A stretch of 64,000 nt of DNA, taken from Aureispira sp. CCB-QB1. Lineage in GTDB: Bacteria > Bacteroidota > Bacteroidia > Chitinophagales > Saprospiraceae. The position numbers were made by a program, and so were the translations under genes. Positions 8,588-16,268 of the stretch are shown here, piece by piece. The stretch lies in NCBI GenBank assembly GCA_945870185.1, contig CAMBRK010000002.1, positions 1 to 64,000 of the forward strand. The letters are read 5' to 3'. Below the pieces are notes generated by a model, which ran no database searches, was not told the DNA's origin, and worked only from the letters and a program-made list of their open reading frames with translations. The stretch's first letter is position 1; the number at the start of each line of letters is the position of its first letter.

Positions 8588-8679
8588 CGAATGATCAGTG
8601 CCTATGCCTGAGGCAAACTATATAATTAAACATAATTTCATCTACTGGGTCTAATTTGGTGAATAAACTGACTAAATTA
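8588..8679. repeat. 92-bp direct repeat, left copy, flanking the ATPase cassette
   Basis: Aligned with 10135-10226 it has four mismatches over 92 bp by my count. It starts at the exact point where Rhs homology ends and includes the first TTGGTGA palindrome. Confidence 0.85.
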
Positions 8680-8739
8680 TATCTAAATTGGTGAATAAAC
8701 TCACCAAAATACGCTTAAATTGGTGAGTTTATTCACTGA
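8656..8739 (+). promoter_or_regulatory. Three 20-bp palindromes at a 32-bp pitch upstream of the ATPase gene
   Basis: Palindromes TTGGTGA-N6-TCACCAA (or close variants) begin at 8656, 8688 and 8720; the middle one is perfect in its arms. Spacing is exactly 32 bp, about three helical turns, so all sites face one side of the helix. They end 12 bp before the first possible start codon and 42 bp before the likely one. An operator array, or a recognition site for the encoded protein, is the natural reading. Confidence 0.7.
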
Positions 8740-8750
8740 TATTAAATATT

Positions 8751-9914
8751 ATGTGTACTTTTGTCCTAAAATTTGGGTTGATGTATCGAAGATTTATTCA
8801 AAAAAGTATTGAACACAGATTTAATGATAGTAAGGTGGTCATTGTCATAGGCCCCAGGCAAGTAGGCAAGACTTCTCTCATCGAAGAAATTTTATCTAAT
8901 AAAACCTATCTTGAATTGAACGGCGACGATATGGCAGATCGTTCTTTTTTTGACGATATCAACACTGAAAAGTTAAAGTCATACCTCGGAGACAGTAAAT
9001 TTTTATTTGTGGATGAGGCTCAGAAAATTCCTAATATAGGTGATGCTTTAAAAATCATACACGACAAGATCAAGTCTGTCAAAGTATTAGTGACGGGTTC
9101 ATCATCTTTGGAGCTAAATCAAAAGATAAAGGAATCACTTACGGGTAGAAAATGGGAATATTCTTTGTTTCCTATATCATGGTCAGAGTTTGAAGCTAAA
9201 CATGGCATACTTACAGCACAAAAGCAACTCGAACCAAGATTAGTATTTGGGATGTATCCCGAAGTACTCAATCAACCAAAAGATCAGGTGGAGATACTTA
9301 AGTCTTTATCATCCAGTTATCTTTTCAAAGATATCTTTGCACTGCATTCGCTCAAAAGACCTGAAATACTGGACAAAATTTTGAGGGCTTTGGCATATCA
9401 GGTGGGTAGCGAGGTGAGTTATAATGAAATAGCACAGCTAGTAGGTGCGGACAAGAATACCGTCATCAACTACATTGAGTTGCTATGTAAGGCGTATGTT
9501 GTGTATAAGTTACCTTCTTTTAGCCGCAATTTAAGGAATGAAATTAAAATGAATCAAAAGATATATTTCTATGATAATGGTATCCGCAACGTAGTCATCG
9601 GCAATCTCCAACCCTTTCATTTGCGAAATGATGTAGGCCAACTGTGGGAAAATTTCCTCATAACAGAACGCCTTAAACATAATACATACGCACAGCGGAT
9701 CATAAAACCTTATTTTTGGCGCACCACTACGCAAAGGGAAATTGATTATGTGGAAGACTCCGATGGCCAAATAGCTGCTTTTGAATTTAAATGGGCGGCA
9801 CTTAAAAAATCCAGGATGGATAAAGAGTTTCAGGAAGTTTACCAAACTGAAATCAAAACAATCCATCAAGACAATTTTAGGGGTTTTGTAATGGGCGATG
9901 CTACCGATGAATAG
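8751..9914 (+). CDS. AAA ATPase (AAA_14) with DUF4143 / PD-(D/E)XK-like C-terminus
   Basis: A 387-aa protein; the ATG at 8781 (MYRRFIQKSIEHRF) fits family starts better than the one at 8751. Walker A GPRQVGKTS is near residue 34-42, Walker B FLFVDEAQ near 83-90 and sensor-like VLVTGSSSLEL near 113. A winged-helix-like segment (SYNEIAQLVGADKNTVINYIELL) sits near 223-245. The C-terminal DUF4143 part ends in FWRTTTQREIDYVED...AFEFKW, an ID...ExK pattern of nuclease-like folds. The family is widespread, often multicopy and functionally obscure. Here the gene sits between 92-bp direct repeats and abuts a truncated Rhs gene, suggesting that it moved as a cassette. Confidence 0.85.
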   Translation: MCTFVLKFGLMYRRFIQKSIEHRFNDSKVVIVIGPRQVGKTSLIEEILSNKTYLELNGDDMADRSFFDDINTEKLKSYLGDSKFLFVDEAQKIPNIGDALKIIHDKIKSVKVLVTGSSSLELNQKIKESLTGRKWEYSLFPISWSEFEAKHGILTAQKQLEPRLVFGMYPEVLNQPKDQVEILKSLSSSYLFKDIFALHSLKRPEILDKILRALAYQVGSEVSYNEIAQLVGADKNTVINYIELLCKAYVVYKLPSFSRNLRNEIKMNQKIYFYDNGIRNVVIGNLQPFHLRNDVGQLWENFLITERLKHNTYAQRIIKPYFWRTTTQREIDYVEDSDGQIAAFEFKWAALKKSRMDKEFQEVYQTEIKTIHQDNFRGFVMGDATDE

Positions 9915-10134
9915 TCCGAACAACCGAATGAACTGCCTTCATTTCATCTCAACATTTAAGACTGAAATATCAATGACGAATATAGGAGCAAGGAAACTCC
10001 CGCAGCCCAAGCAGCCCCATACCGTTTATAACACCCATAAATCACAACGAATAAAACTCCGTAGGAGTGACCTGTAAAAGCAACCCTAACGATGACATTC
10101 AGTCAGGCCTGAACAATCCGAACAACCAAACAAC

Positions 10135-10226
10135 CGAATGATCAGTGCCAATGCCTGAGGCAAACTATATAATTAAACATAATTCCATCTATTGGGTCTA
10201 ATTTGGTGAATAAACTCACTAAATTA
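10135..10226. repeat. 92-bp direct repeat, right copy
   Basis: Partner of 8588-8679. The distance between equivalent positions is 1547 bp, which would be the length of one cassette unit. Confidence 0.85.
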
Positions 10227-10254
10227 CATTTAAATTGGTGAGACAACTCACTGA
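10203..10254. promoter_or_regulatory. Two further palindromes at a 32-bp pitch
   Basis: TTGGTGA-N6-TCACTAA starts at 10203 and TTGGTGA-N6-TCACTGA at 10235, again exactly 32 bp apart. No ATPase gene follows; panD starts 171 bp later. The array may be the scar of an earlier cassette copy or the right border of the element. Confidence 0.65.
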
Positions 10255-10425
10255 AATTAATCTTTATTTTGTAAAATCAACTATTATAACGGCATCAGGA
10301 TACTTCCCCTTTTAAAAAACTAAATAAGCTTGTGGTGTGTAAAATGTGATGAATAAATAAGAATGCCTTAAAGTTCAAAAAAATATTCGCATCTTTGCGG
10401 CTACATTTAAATTTTATTTTAAAAA

Positions 10426-10773
10426 ATGTTCTTACACATTCATAAATCAAAAATTCATAGAGTCAAGGTCACGGAAGCCAACTTAAATTATGTGGGTTCC
10501 ATTACTATAGACGAGGATCTCATGGATGCAGCTTTTTTGTTTGAAGGCGAAAAAGTTCAGATAGTAAATAACAATAATGGGGAAAGGATAGAAACATACA
10601 TCATCAAAGGAGAGCGTGGGTCCGGTATGATATGTCTCAACGGGGCCGCAGCCAGAAAAGCAGAAGTGGGCGATGTGGTGATTATCATCAGCTATGCGCT
10701 TATGACTCCTGAAGAAGCTAAGGCATACAAGCCTGTCGCTATATTTCCAGATGAAAATAATAGACTCAATTAA
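10426..10773 (+). CDS. panD: Aspartate 1-decarboxylase
   Basis: This 115-aa protein decarboxylates L-aspartate to beta-alanine for pantothenate and coenzyme A. Its length matches the family. The self-processing site that yields the pyruvoyl group is in YVGSITID, with cleavage between Gly and Ser near residue 24-25; the catalytic Lys region is [14 protein letters not shown] and the [10 protein letters not shown] strand are also typical. It is followed after 32 bp by the flippase-like gene in the same direction, so the two may share a transcript. Confidence 0.95.
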   Translation: MFLHIHKSKIHRVKVTEANLNYVGSITIDEDLMDAAFLFEGEKVQIVNNNNGERIETYIIKGERGSGMICLNGAAARKAEVGDVVIIISYALMTPEEAKAYKPVAIFPDENNRLN

Positions 10774-10805
10774 ATAACTCCAGGTATAATAACTTTTAGT
10801 ACTTT

Positions 10806-11876
10806 ATGGATTCATCTGCGGGTAGTCATATCGAAAAGCTCAGGGTTTTTCTAAAAATAGCTGTATTTTTTACTGTAGGCTTGGTCATCTTGTACTTGGT
10901 ATATCAAAGACAGGATGTAGCCTTCAGGGCCGACTGTGCTATCAAGGGAACACCGGATGCTGAGTGCAGCCTGATTCAAAAGATTCTTTCTGACATCGGA
11001 AGTGCCAATTATTTTTGGGTAGTCATTACGATGATCATTTTTATGATTACCAATGTTTTGCGCGCATTGCGATGGAAAATGATGTTGGTAGCTATGGGTT
11101 ATAACCCCAAATTTATCAACTTGATGGGAACGATCATGATCAATTACCTGGCCAATTTGGGAATACCTAGGTCGGGTGAAGTCATCAGGGCCGGATTGAT
11201 TGCCAAATATGAAGATATTCCAGTTGAAAAAGCATTGGGTACCATATTTACAGATCGGATTTTTGATGTCATTATGCTAGCTATTGTGATAGGTCTCACT
11301 ATGATATTGGGAGGAAGTGACTTTATCAATTATATGGATCAAAATGTAAATTTCTCTGAAAAACTGAACATCCTTACCCAAAATCCTATGTGGATCGCTT
11401 TATTTGCCATAATCACTGTAGGAGCTTTTTTGCTTGTGATTAAAAATAAGGCAAAAATAAGGAATACAGCTTTGGGCAATAAAATCATCCATGTTCTCAA
11501 AGGTTTTTACGATGGTGTGCAGAGTGTCAAGCATGTTTCGAGCATTCCTTTGTTTTTAGTGTATACCGTGGGTATTTGGCTCTTGTATTATTTTATGTTG
11601 TATTTAGCATTTTTTAGCTTTGAACCCACATCACATTTGGGACTTACAGCGGGTTTGGTAGTTTTTACATTCGGGAGTTTAGGGATATTGATTCCTACAC
11701 CTGGCGGTATGGGCAGTTATCATTATCTAGTAGGCGAGGCACTTTCTATGTATGGAGTACAGGGTGCAGATGCTTTCTCATTTGCCAATATTGTATTCTT
11801 TTCTATCCAATTGTTTGTCAATATATTGTTTGGAATCATAGCATTAATCATTTTGCCAGCCATAAACAAACGATAA
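10806..11876 (+). CDS. LPG synthase-type flippase-like membrane protein (YbhN/UPF0104)
   Basis: A 356-aa integral membrane protein with about eight hydrophobic segments. It has the family hallmarks NVLRALRWKMML (near 80), NYLANLGIPRSGEVIRAGLIAKYEDIPVEKALGTIFTDRIFDV (near 114-156) and GSLGILIPTPGGMGSYHYLVGEAL (near 297-320). The family is related to the transmembrane half of lysyl-phosphatidylglycerol synthase, and members are thought to move or protect lipids; the substrate is not predictable. Its stop overlaps the next start by one base (TAATG), so translation of rfaE2 is probably coupled. Confidence 0.85.
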   Translation: MDSSAGSHIEKLRVFLKIAVFFTVGLVILYLVYQRQDVAFRADCAIKGTPDAECSLIQKILSDIGSANYFWVVITMIIFMITNVLRALRWKMMLVAMGYNPKFINLMGTIMINYLANLGIPRSGEVIRAGLIAKYEDIPVEKALGTIFTDRIFDVIMLAIVIGLTMILGGSDFINYMDQNVNFSEKLNILTQNPMWIALFAIITVGAFLLVIKNKAKIRNTALGNKIIHVLKGFYDGVQSVKHVSSIPLFLVYTVGIWLLYYFMLYLAFFSFEPTSHLGLTAGLVVFTFGSLGILIPTPGGMGSYHYLVGEALSMYGVQGADAFSFANIVFFSIQLFVNILFGIIALIILPAINKR

Positions 11877-12367
11877 TGATCGAAGACAAGATTTTTTTGG
11901 ATATCGACAAAGCTGTAGAGCAAATCCAACGTTGGAAAGAAGCATCTCAAAAAATTGTGTTTACCAATGGTTGTTTTGATTTGCTGCACGTAGGACATGT
12001 GATGTACCTACAAGAAGCAAAATCATTGGGAGATAAGTTGATAGTGGCCGTTAACAGCGATGCATCAGTAAGTAAGCTCAAAGGCCCACACCGACCCATA
12101 AAAGATGAGTATAATCGCATGAGTATCATGGCGGCGCTACAAAGTGTAGATATGGTTTTACTTTTTGGAACTGAGACACCTTACGAAATCATCCAACAGG
12201 TCGTCCCCGATATTCTGGTCAAGGGAGGAGATTGGTCTCCGGATCAGATCGTAGGAAGCGATATTGTCTTATCCCATGGAGGAGAAGTTCGTTCTCTGCA
12301 ATTTTTGGAAGGGTACTCTACTACCGCATTGGAAAAGAAGATTTTGGATTCCTATAAATATTGTTAA
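11876..12367 (+). CDS. rfaE2: D-glycero-beta-D-manno-heptose 1-phosphate adenylyltransferase
   Basis: A 163-aa cytidylyltransferase-like nucleotidyltransferase. The signature is FTNGCFDLLHVGHVMYLQEAKSLGD (HxGH near residue 40-43), with VAVNSDASVSKLKG, RPIKDEYNRMSIMAALQSVD and VKGGDW. It corresponds to the C-terminal half of E. coli HldE as a stand-alone protein, making ADP-heptose for LPS inner core. It overlaps the preceding flippase-like gene by one base, placing both in an envelope-biogenesis operon. Confidence 0.92.
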   Translation: MIEDKIFLDIDKAVEQIQRWKEASQKIVFTNGCFDLLHVGHVMYLQEAKSLGDKLIVAVNSDASVSKLKGPHRPIKDEYNRMSIMAALQSVDMVLLFGTETPYEIIQQVVPDILVKGGDWSPDQIVGSDIVLSHGGEVRSLQFLEGYSTTALEKKILDSYKYC

Positions 12368-12378
12368 ATTATATAATA

Positions 12379-13122
12379 ATGAAATATTTAAGCCTATTTA
12401 TTTTAATTTTGAATGCTCCAAATTTATTACTATGTCAATTTAATAAAAGTTCTTATTCTTTTGATGATTGTGTTCAAAATAATCAAATTGATAAAACTTG
12501 TAATGATCTAAAAATGAAAAACTTCATTTTTGAGCAAATTATTAAAAATATTCCGGAGACAGAGTTACAAGGGAAAAAGAACCTTATCTTAAATCTTACA
12601 ACTAATAAAGATAGTGAAATTACACAGTTAATTTTGTCTTGGAAAGAAGAAAACGGACCATATTTATTAAAGACACTTAAAACGAAGGTTAAGAAGATTC
12701 AAAATTTTAACAGTACAGAGGATTTTAACGCTGTTTATAGATTCTCAGAAAATTTGGATCCCGAAACAGCAAAGATTTATTTACAACACACACCTTGGTA
12801 TACAAGAGTTGAAGTGATGCCAAAAATTGACTTTGAAATCATAAATAGGGAAATTGAAAAGTATATAAATTATAGTAATGAAGCAAGTAAAAACAACTAT
12901 GCTATGTCTTTAGCATATAGAGTTTTTATTGACATGCAAGGTTATTTGGTAAAAGTAGAAGTTGCAAACCAAGATGTAAAATATGATGTTGATAAAGCTT
13001 TTATGCTTGCTTTTGGAAAAATTATAGCTTCAAAACTTAAATTTCAACCAGGATTTCAAAGACATAGTCCGGTAAATGTATTTACAATAGGTTATTTTCC
13101 TTTAAGTGCTGAAAAGAAATGA
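12379..13122 (+). CDS. Secreted protein with a TonB-C-like C-terminal domain, function unknown
   Basis: I take the ATG at 12379; an upstream TTG at 12361 would overlap rfaE2. The protein is then 247 aa, with a signal peptide MKYLSLFILILNAPNLLLC. The last 90 residues (AYRVFIDMQGYLVKVEVANQD...LKFQPGFQRHSPVNVFTIGYF) have the beta-alpha-beta pattern of TonB/TolA C-terminal-like domains that are common in Bacteroidota. The sequence is much more AT-rich than its neighbours and interrupts an otherwise core-gene cluster. Confidence 0.6.
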   Translation: MKYLSLFILILNAPNLLLCQFNKSSYSFDDCVQNNQIDKTCNDLKMKNFIFEQIIKNIPETELQGKKNLILNLTTNKDSEITQLILSWKEENGPYLLKTLKTKVKKIQNFNSTEDFNAVYRFSENLDPETAKIYLQHTPWYTRVEVMPKIDFEIINREIEKYINYSNEASKNNYAMSLAYRVFIDMQGYLVKVEVANQDVKYDVDKAFMLAFGKIIASKLKFQPGFQRHSPVNVFTIGYFPLSAEKK

Positions 13123-13152
13123 AGTTTTTTTGTAGAATAAATAATCTGCCAT

Positions 13153-13953
13153 ATGATAATCAACGATTTAGCCCAATACCTTCACAGCATCGCTCCCAAT
13201 CACTTTCAGGAAGATTATGATAATGCGGGACTCATCACCGGCAGATTGGATCAAGAAATCACGGGTGTACTTGTGAGCTTGGATTGTATAGAAGCCATAG
13301 TGGATGAAGCTATCGAACTTAAATGTAATGTCATAGTAGCGCATCATCCCATTGTTTTCAGGGGTTTAAAGAGATTTAATGGCAGCAATTATGTGGAGCG
13401 CACGATCATCAAAGCGATTAAAAACGATATCGCTATCTTTGCTATCCATACCAATTTGGACAACGTATACGTATCAGGTGTAAATACAACAATAGCCGAA
13501 AAACTGGGCTTGCAAAACGTACAAATATTGGCGCCCAAAAAAGATATCCTATATCAGGAATATCCGGTAGGCGCAGGCGTCATGGGACACTTGGATGCGC
13601 CACTATCCACCATTGATTTTCTACATTTTTTGAAATCGAGGATGGAACTCGAAGTCATCAAACACACAGCAATATGTAAGTCACAAATCAGTAGTGTAGC
13701 CATATGTGGTGGCTCAGGAGGATTTCTGTTGCCATATGCCAAAAAAGCAGGAGCAGATATCTTTATCACGTCAGATTACAAGTATCATGAGTACTTTGAC
13801 GCAGATGGAGACCTCATAATTGCAGATATTGGCCATTTTGAGAGTGAAAAATATACAATTGATTTACTTTTTAGCTTGATTATTAATAAATTTAGTACCT
13901 TTGCAACCCATTATACAAAATTAGTAACTAATCCAATTAAATATTTTCAATAA
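13153..13953 (+). CDS. NIF3-like dinuclear metal-centre protein (YbgI/DUF34)
   Basis: A 266-aa protein. Metal-ligand motifs are VIVAHHPIVFRGLKRF (near 62-75) and FAIHTNLDN (near 96-104), and a C-terminal IADIGHFESEKYTIDLL (His/Glu ligands near 225) completes the family pattern. Many Bacteroidota homologues are about 365 aa with a PII-like insertion; this one is the short form. The ordered neighbourhood with the zinc-ribbon protein that starts 6 bp later is typical and suggests linked function. The exact biochemical role is not settled. Confidence 0.9.
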   Translation: MIINDLAQYLHSIAPNHFQEDYDNAGLITGRLDQEITGVLVSLDCIEAIVDEAIELKCNVIVAHHPIVFRGLKRFNGSNYVERTIIKAIKNDIAIFAIHTNLDNVYVSGVNTTIAEKLGLQNVQILAPKKDILYQEYPVGAGVMGHLDAPLSTIDFLHFLKSRMELEVIKHTAICKSQISSVAICGGSGGFLLPYAKKAGADIFITSDYKYHEYFDADGDLIIADIGHFESEKYTIDLLFSLIINKFSTFATHYTKLVTNPIKYFQ

Positions 13954-13959
13954 ATATCT

Positions 13960-14709
13960 ATGGCAGCTGTTAAAGAACAAAGCATATCAGATAAATTAAA
14001 AGCACTATACAATCTTCAGCAAGTGGATTCCAAAATGGATCAAATTGCAATCATGAAAGGAGAGCTCCCAATGGAAGTTAGTGATCTTGAAGATGAGATC
14101 ACGGGTCTGAAAACGAGACTCAAAAAATTAGAGTCTTCAGTAAGTGAGATAGAGCTAGAAATCGCCAGACATAATAATAATATCAAGGAGTCAGAAGCAC
14201 TTATAGTAAAATATGAGAAGCAACTAGACAATGTCAAAAACAATAGAGAATTTGACGCTTTGACCAAAGAGATAGAGTTACAAAGACTGGAAATACAGCT
14301 TTCTCAAAAGAAAATCAGAGAGACAACCAGTAATAGGGACAGCAAGAAAGAAGCTCTTGATGCTATCAGCGCCAAGCTCAATCAAAGAACAAAAGATGTG
14401 GAGTCCAAAAAGGTGGAACTTCATAAAATCATAGAAAAGACAGAAAAAGAAGAAGCAAAACTTCTCAAAGAGTCCGATAAAGCGAGAAAAGATATAGAGC
14501 AAAGGCTTTTGACTTCTTATGATAAAATTCGTAAGGCGTATAGAAACGGTCTAGCTGTAGTAACAGTATCTAGAGGTGCTTGTGGTGGGTGCTTCAATAG
14601 AATACCACCGCAGCTAATCATAGAAATAGGTATAATGAAAAAAATTATAGCTTGTGAGCATTGTGGAAGAGTTTTGGTAGATGAGAGTATCTTTGTAGAT
14701 CAAGAATAA
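13960..14709 (+). CDS. Coiled-coil protein with C-terminal C4 zinc ribbon
   Basis: A 249-aa protein. Residues about 15-190 form a long antiparallel coiled coil rich in E, K and L. The C-terminus carries a zinc ribbon with two pairs of cysteines (CGGCFNRIPPQ and CEHCGRVLV). The family (CdsZ-like) is presumed to bind nucleic acid and typically lies beside NIF3-like genes, as here with a 6-bp gap. An intrinsic terminator follows at 14733, closing the operon. Confidence 0.9.
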   Translation: MAAVKEQSISDKLKALYNLQQVDSKMDQIAIMKGELPMEVSDLEDEITGLKTRLKKLESSVSEIELEIARHNNNIKESEALIVKYEKQLDNVKNNREFDALTKEIELQRLEIQLSQKKIRETTSNRDSKKEALDAISAKLNQRTKDVESKKVELHKIIEKTEKEEAKLLKESDKARKDIEQRLLTSYDKIRKAYRNGLAVVTVSRGACGGCFNRIPPQLIIEIGIMKKIIACEHCGRVLVDESIFVDQE

Positions 14710-14732
14710 ATATAAAAAACAAGTTAACAATC

Positions 14733-14765
14733 AAGCCCCGAAAGTAAAAATTTGGGGCTTTTTTG
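14733..14765 (+). terminator. Intrinsic terminator of the NIF3/zinc-ribbon operon
   Basis: AAGCCCC/GGGGCTT stem with a 14-nt loop, directly followed by a T-run. Confidence 0.9.
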
Positions 14766-14777
14766 TATGATATGTAG

Positions 14778-16265
14778 ATGATAATAAAAGCGATAATTTT
14801 TTTTCTGGTTGGGTTGAATTTCTCATTTTGTACATTGACTCATGGTCAATCTGTCCTAAAAATGTCAGATGCTCTTGAAGAAGCTTATCACGATATTACG
14901 GCACTTAAATTAGAGTCTGGAAAGCAAAATCTAAATTTAGTAAAGCTCAACGAGCCGCACAATGTGATGACTTACTATATCGAAAACTATATTGATTTTT
15001 TTACTTTATTTATTCAGGAGGATCAAACGCTGTACAAAAAACTATTGCCCAATAGAAATTTTAGGATCAATAAAATCAAAAATTCTAGTAAAAATTCTCC
15101 TTATTATTTGTTTTGTCAAGCTGAAATCATATTGCAATGGGCGACTATCAAACTTAAATTTGATGATAAAATTGGTGCAGCCAAAGATGTATATGATGCC
15201 TATAAGTTACTAGAGGAAAACAAAAAATTATTTCCCGATTTTATGGAAAATAATAAGAGTCTGAGTATCATTCATGCTTTGGCAGAAAGTGTGCCTTCGT
15301 GGGTTAGAAAAATAATGGGGATCAATGGTTCTGTAGCCCTTGGTACTCAAGAAATAGCCAAGTTGGCCGAAAAGGTTGCTCTCGGTAATCATATGTATAA
15401 AAACGAGGTAATAGCTATTTATAGTTACATTCTCTTTTATTCCAATAATAAAAAAGAAGAAGCTTACCAACTCTTCGATAAATTTCGTTTGGACTATAAA
15501 GCAAACCCTTTGATAGCCTTTCTCAAAGCTTCTATGGCGCACAAAACCGGAAGGAATGAAGAAGCTATCAAAATACTAGAAGAAAGACCAAAGTCATCGC
15601 AATACTTCCGTTTTTATTATTTGGATTTTATGTATGGTAAATATAAGTTGTACAGGCTAGATAGAGATGCAGATGTTTATATCAATAATTTTTTGAAAAA
15701 TTTTGAAGGAAGGCATTATGTCAAAGAAGCGTATCAGAAACTAGCGTGGTATCATCTTGTAGTAAGCAATAATCCCAAAAAGTATCTTAAGAACATGAAT
15801 CTATGCCTTATTAAAGGAAATAGTCTGATAGATGAAGACATCCAAGCAGAGAAGGATGCAAAGCAAAAACAATTACCCGATGAAATTCTTTTAGAGGCCA
15901 GAATGCTCTATGATGGAGGCTACTACGCCAAAGCGCAAAAACTTTTGGTTTTGAATGCAAAAAAATACGCCGCCACCATTCACGATGGAGAATATTTCTA
16001 TCGTTTTGGAAGGGTACTAGATGCACTAAAAAACTACAGTGATGCTTTAGAGTATTATGATGCCACTATAGTCAAGGGAGATCCTCAAAAGTATTATGCC
16101 TGTAGTGCGGCGCTTTACGCAGGACTCATAAGTGAAGAGTTAAAAAGCTACAAAAAAGCAAAACGGTACTTCCAAAAATGTATTGACTCCAATCCTGACG
16201 GCTACAGTTCTAGTCTGCATCAAAAAGCAAAATCTGGGCTAGATAGATTGAAGAACAAGCAATAA
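14778..16265 (+). CDS. Secreted tetratricopeptide-repeat protein
   Basis: A 495-aa protein with signal peptide (residues 1-24, ending HGQ). The rest is helical, with TPR-like repeats clearest at the C-terminus (YYAKAQKLLVLNAKKYAA, YFYRFGRVLDALKNYSDALEYYDATI, KYYACSAALYAGLISEELKSYKKAKRYFQKCIDSNPDG). It is probably periplasmic. It starts 13 bp after the terminator and converges with the phosphate transporter gene, 3 bp away. Specific role unknown. Confidence 0.75.
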   Translation: MIIKAIIFFLVGLNFSFCTLTHGQSVLKMSDALEEAYHDITALKLESGKQNLNLVKLNEPHNVMTYYIENYIDFFTLFIQEDQTLYKKLLPNRNFRINKIKNSSKNSPYYLFCQAEIILQWATIKLKFDDKIGAAKDVYDAYKLLEENKKLFPDFMENNKSLSIIHALAESVPSWVRKIMGINGSVALGTQEIAKLAEKVALGNHMYKNEVIAIYSYILFYSNNKKEEAYQLFDKFRLDYKANPLIAFLKASMAHKTGRNEEAIKILEERPKSSQYFRFYYLDFMYGKYKLYRLDRDADVYINNFLKNFEGRHYVKEAYQKLAWYHLVVSNNPKKYLKNMNLCLIKGNSLIDEDIQAEKDAKQKQLPDEILLEARMLYDGGYYAKAQKLLVLNAKKYAATIHDGEYFYRFGRVLDALKNYSDALEYYDATIVKGDPQKYYACSAALYAGLISEELKSYKKAKRYFQKCIDSNPDGYSSSLHQKAKSGLDRLKNKQ

Positions 16266-16268
16266 AAT

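Larger units (their letters stand above)
7978..8589 (-). pseudogene. Decayed Rhs core domain
   Basis: Reading the minus strand from 8589 gives GSSRLGSINLNRYY, then YELSNHLGNILTTVTGRKL, DYYPFGAEMPGRTY and NDYRFGFN, all hallmarks of the Rhs core. The frame then runs through foreign palindromic DNA with stops (about 8060-8262). It resumes as NDYGFRIYN, is broken by a 27-bp insertion carrying TAG (8046-8044), and continues as PSIGKFLSVDPL into the surviving tip. The 5' part of the gene is missing beyond 8589, exactly where the direct repeat of the ATPase cassette begins. Confidence 0.8.
9915..10425. other. Intergenic region with repeats downstream of the ATPase gene
   Basis: No credible gene. 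It contains near-tandem CCGAACAACC/GAACAACC/AACAACCGAATG blocks, an ACTCCGTAGGAGTGACCTGT palindromic segment near 10055 resembling dispersed Bacteroidota repeats, the right 92-bp repeat and two palindromes. The panD promoter is presumably in the last 100 bp (CATCTTTG near 10391). Confidence 0.6.

Noticed and set aside
8656-8739. Short CRISPR array
   Set aside because: The regular 32-bp pitch invites this, but the repeats are palindromes of 20 bp with only 12-bp AT-rich gaps, there are just three, and no cas genes are present.
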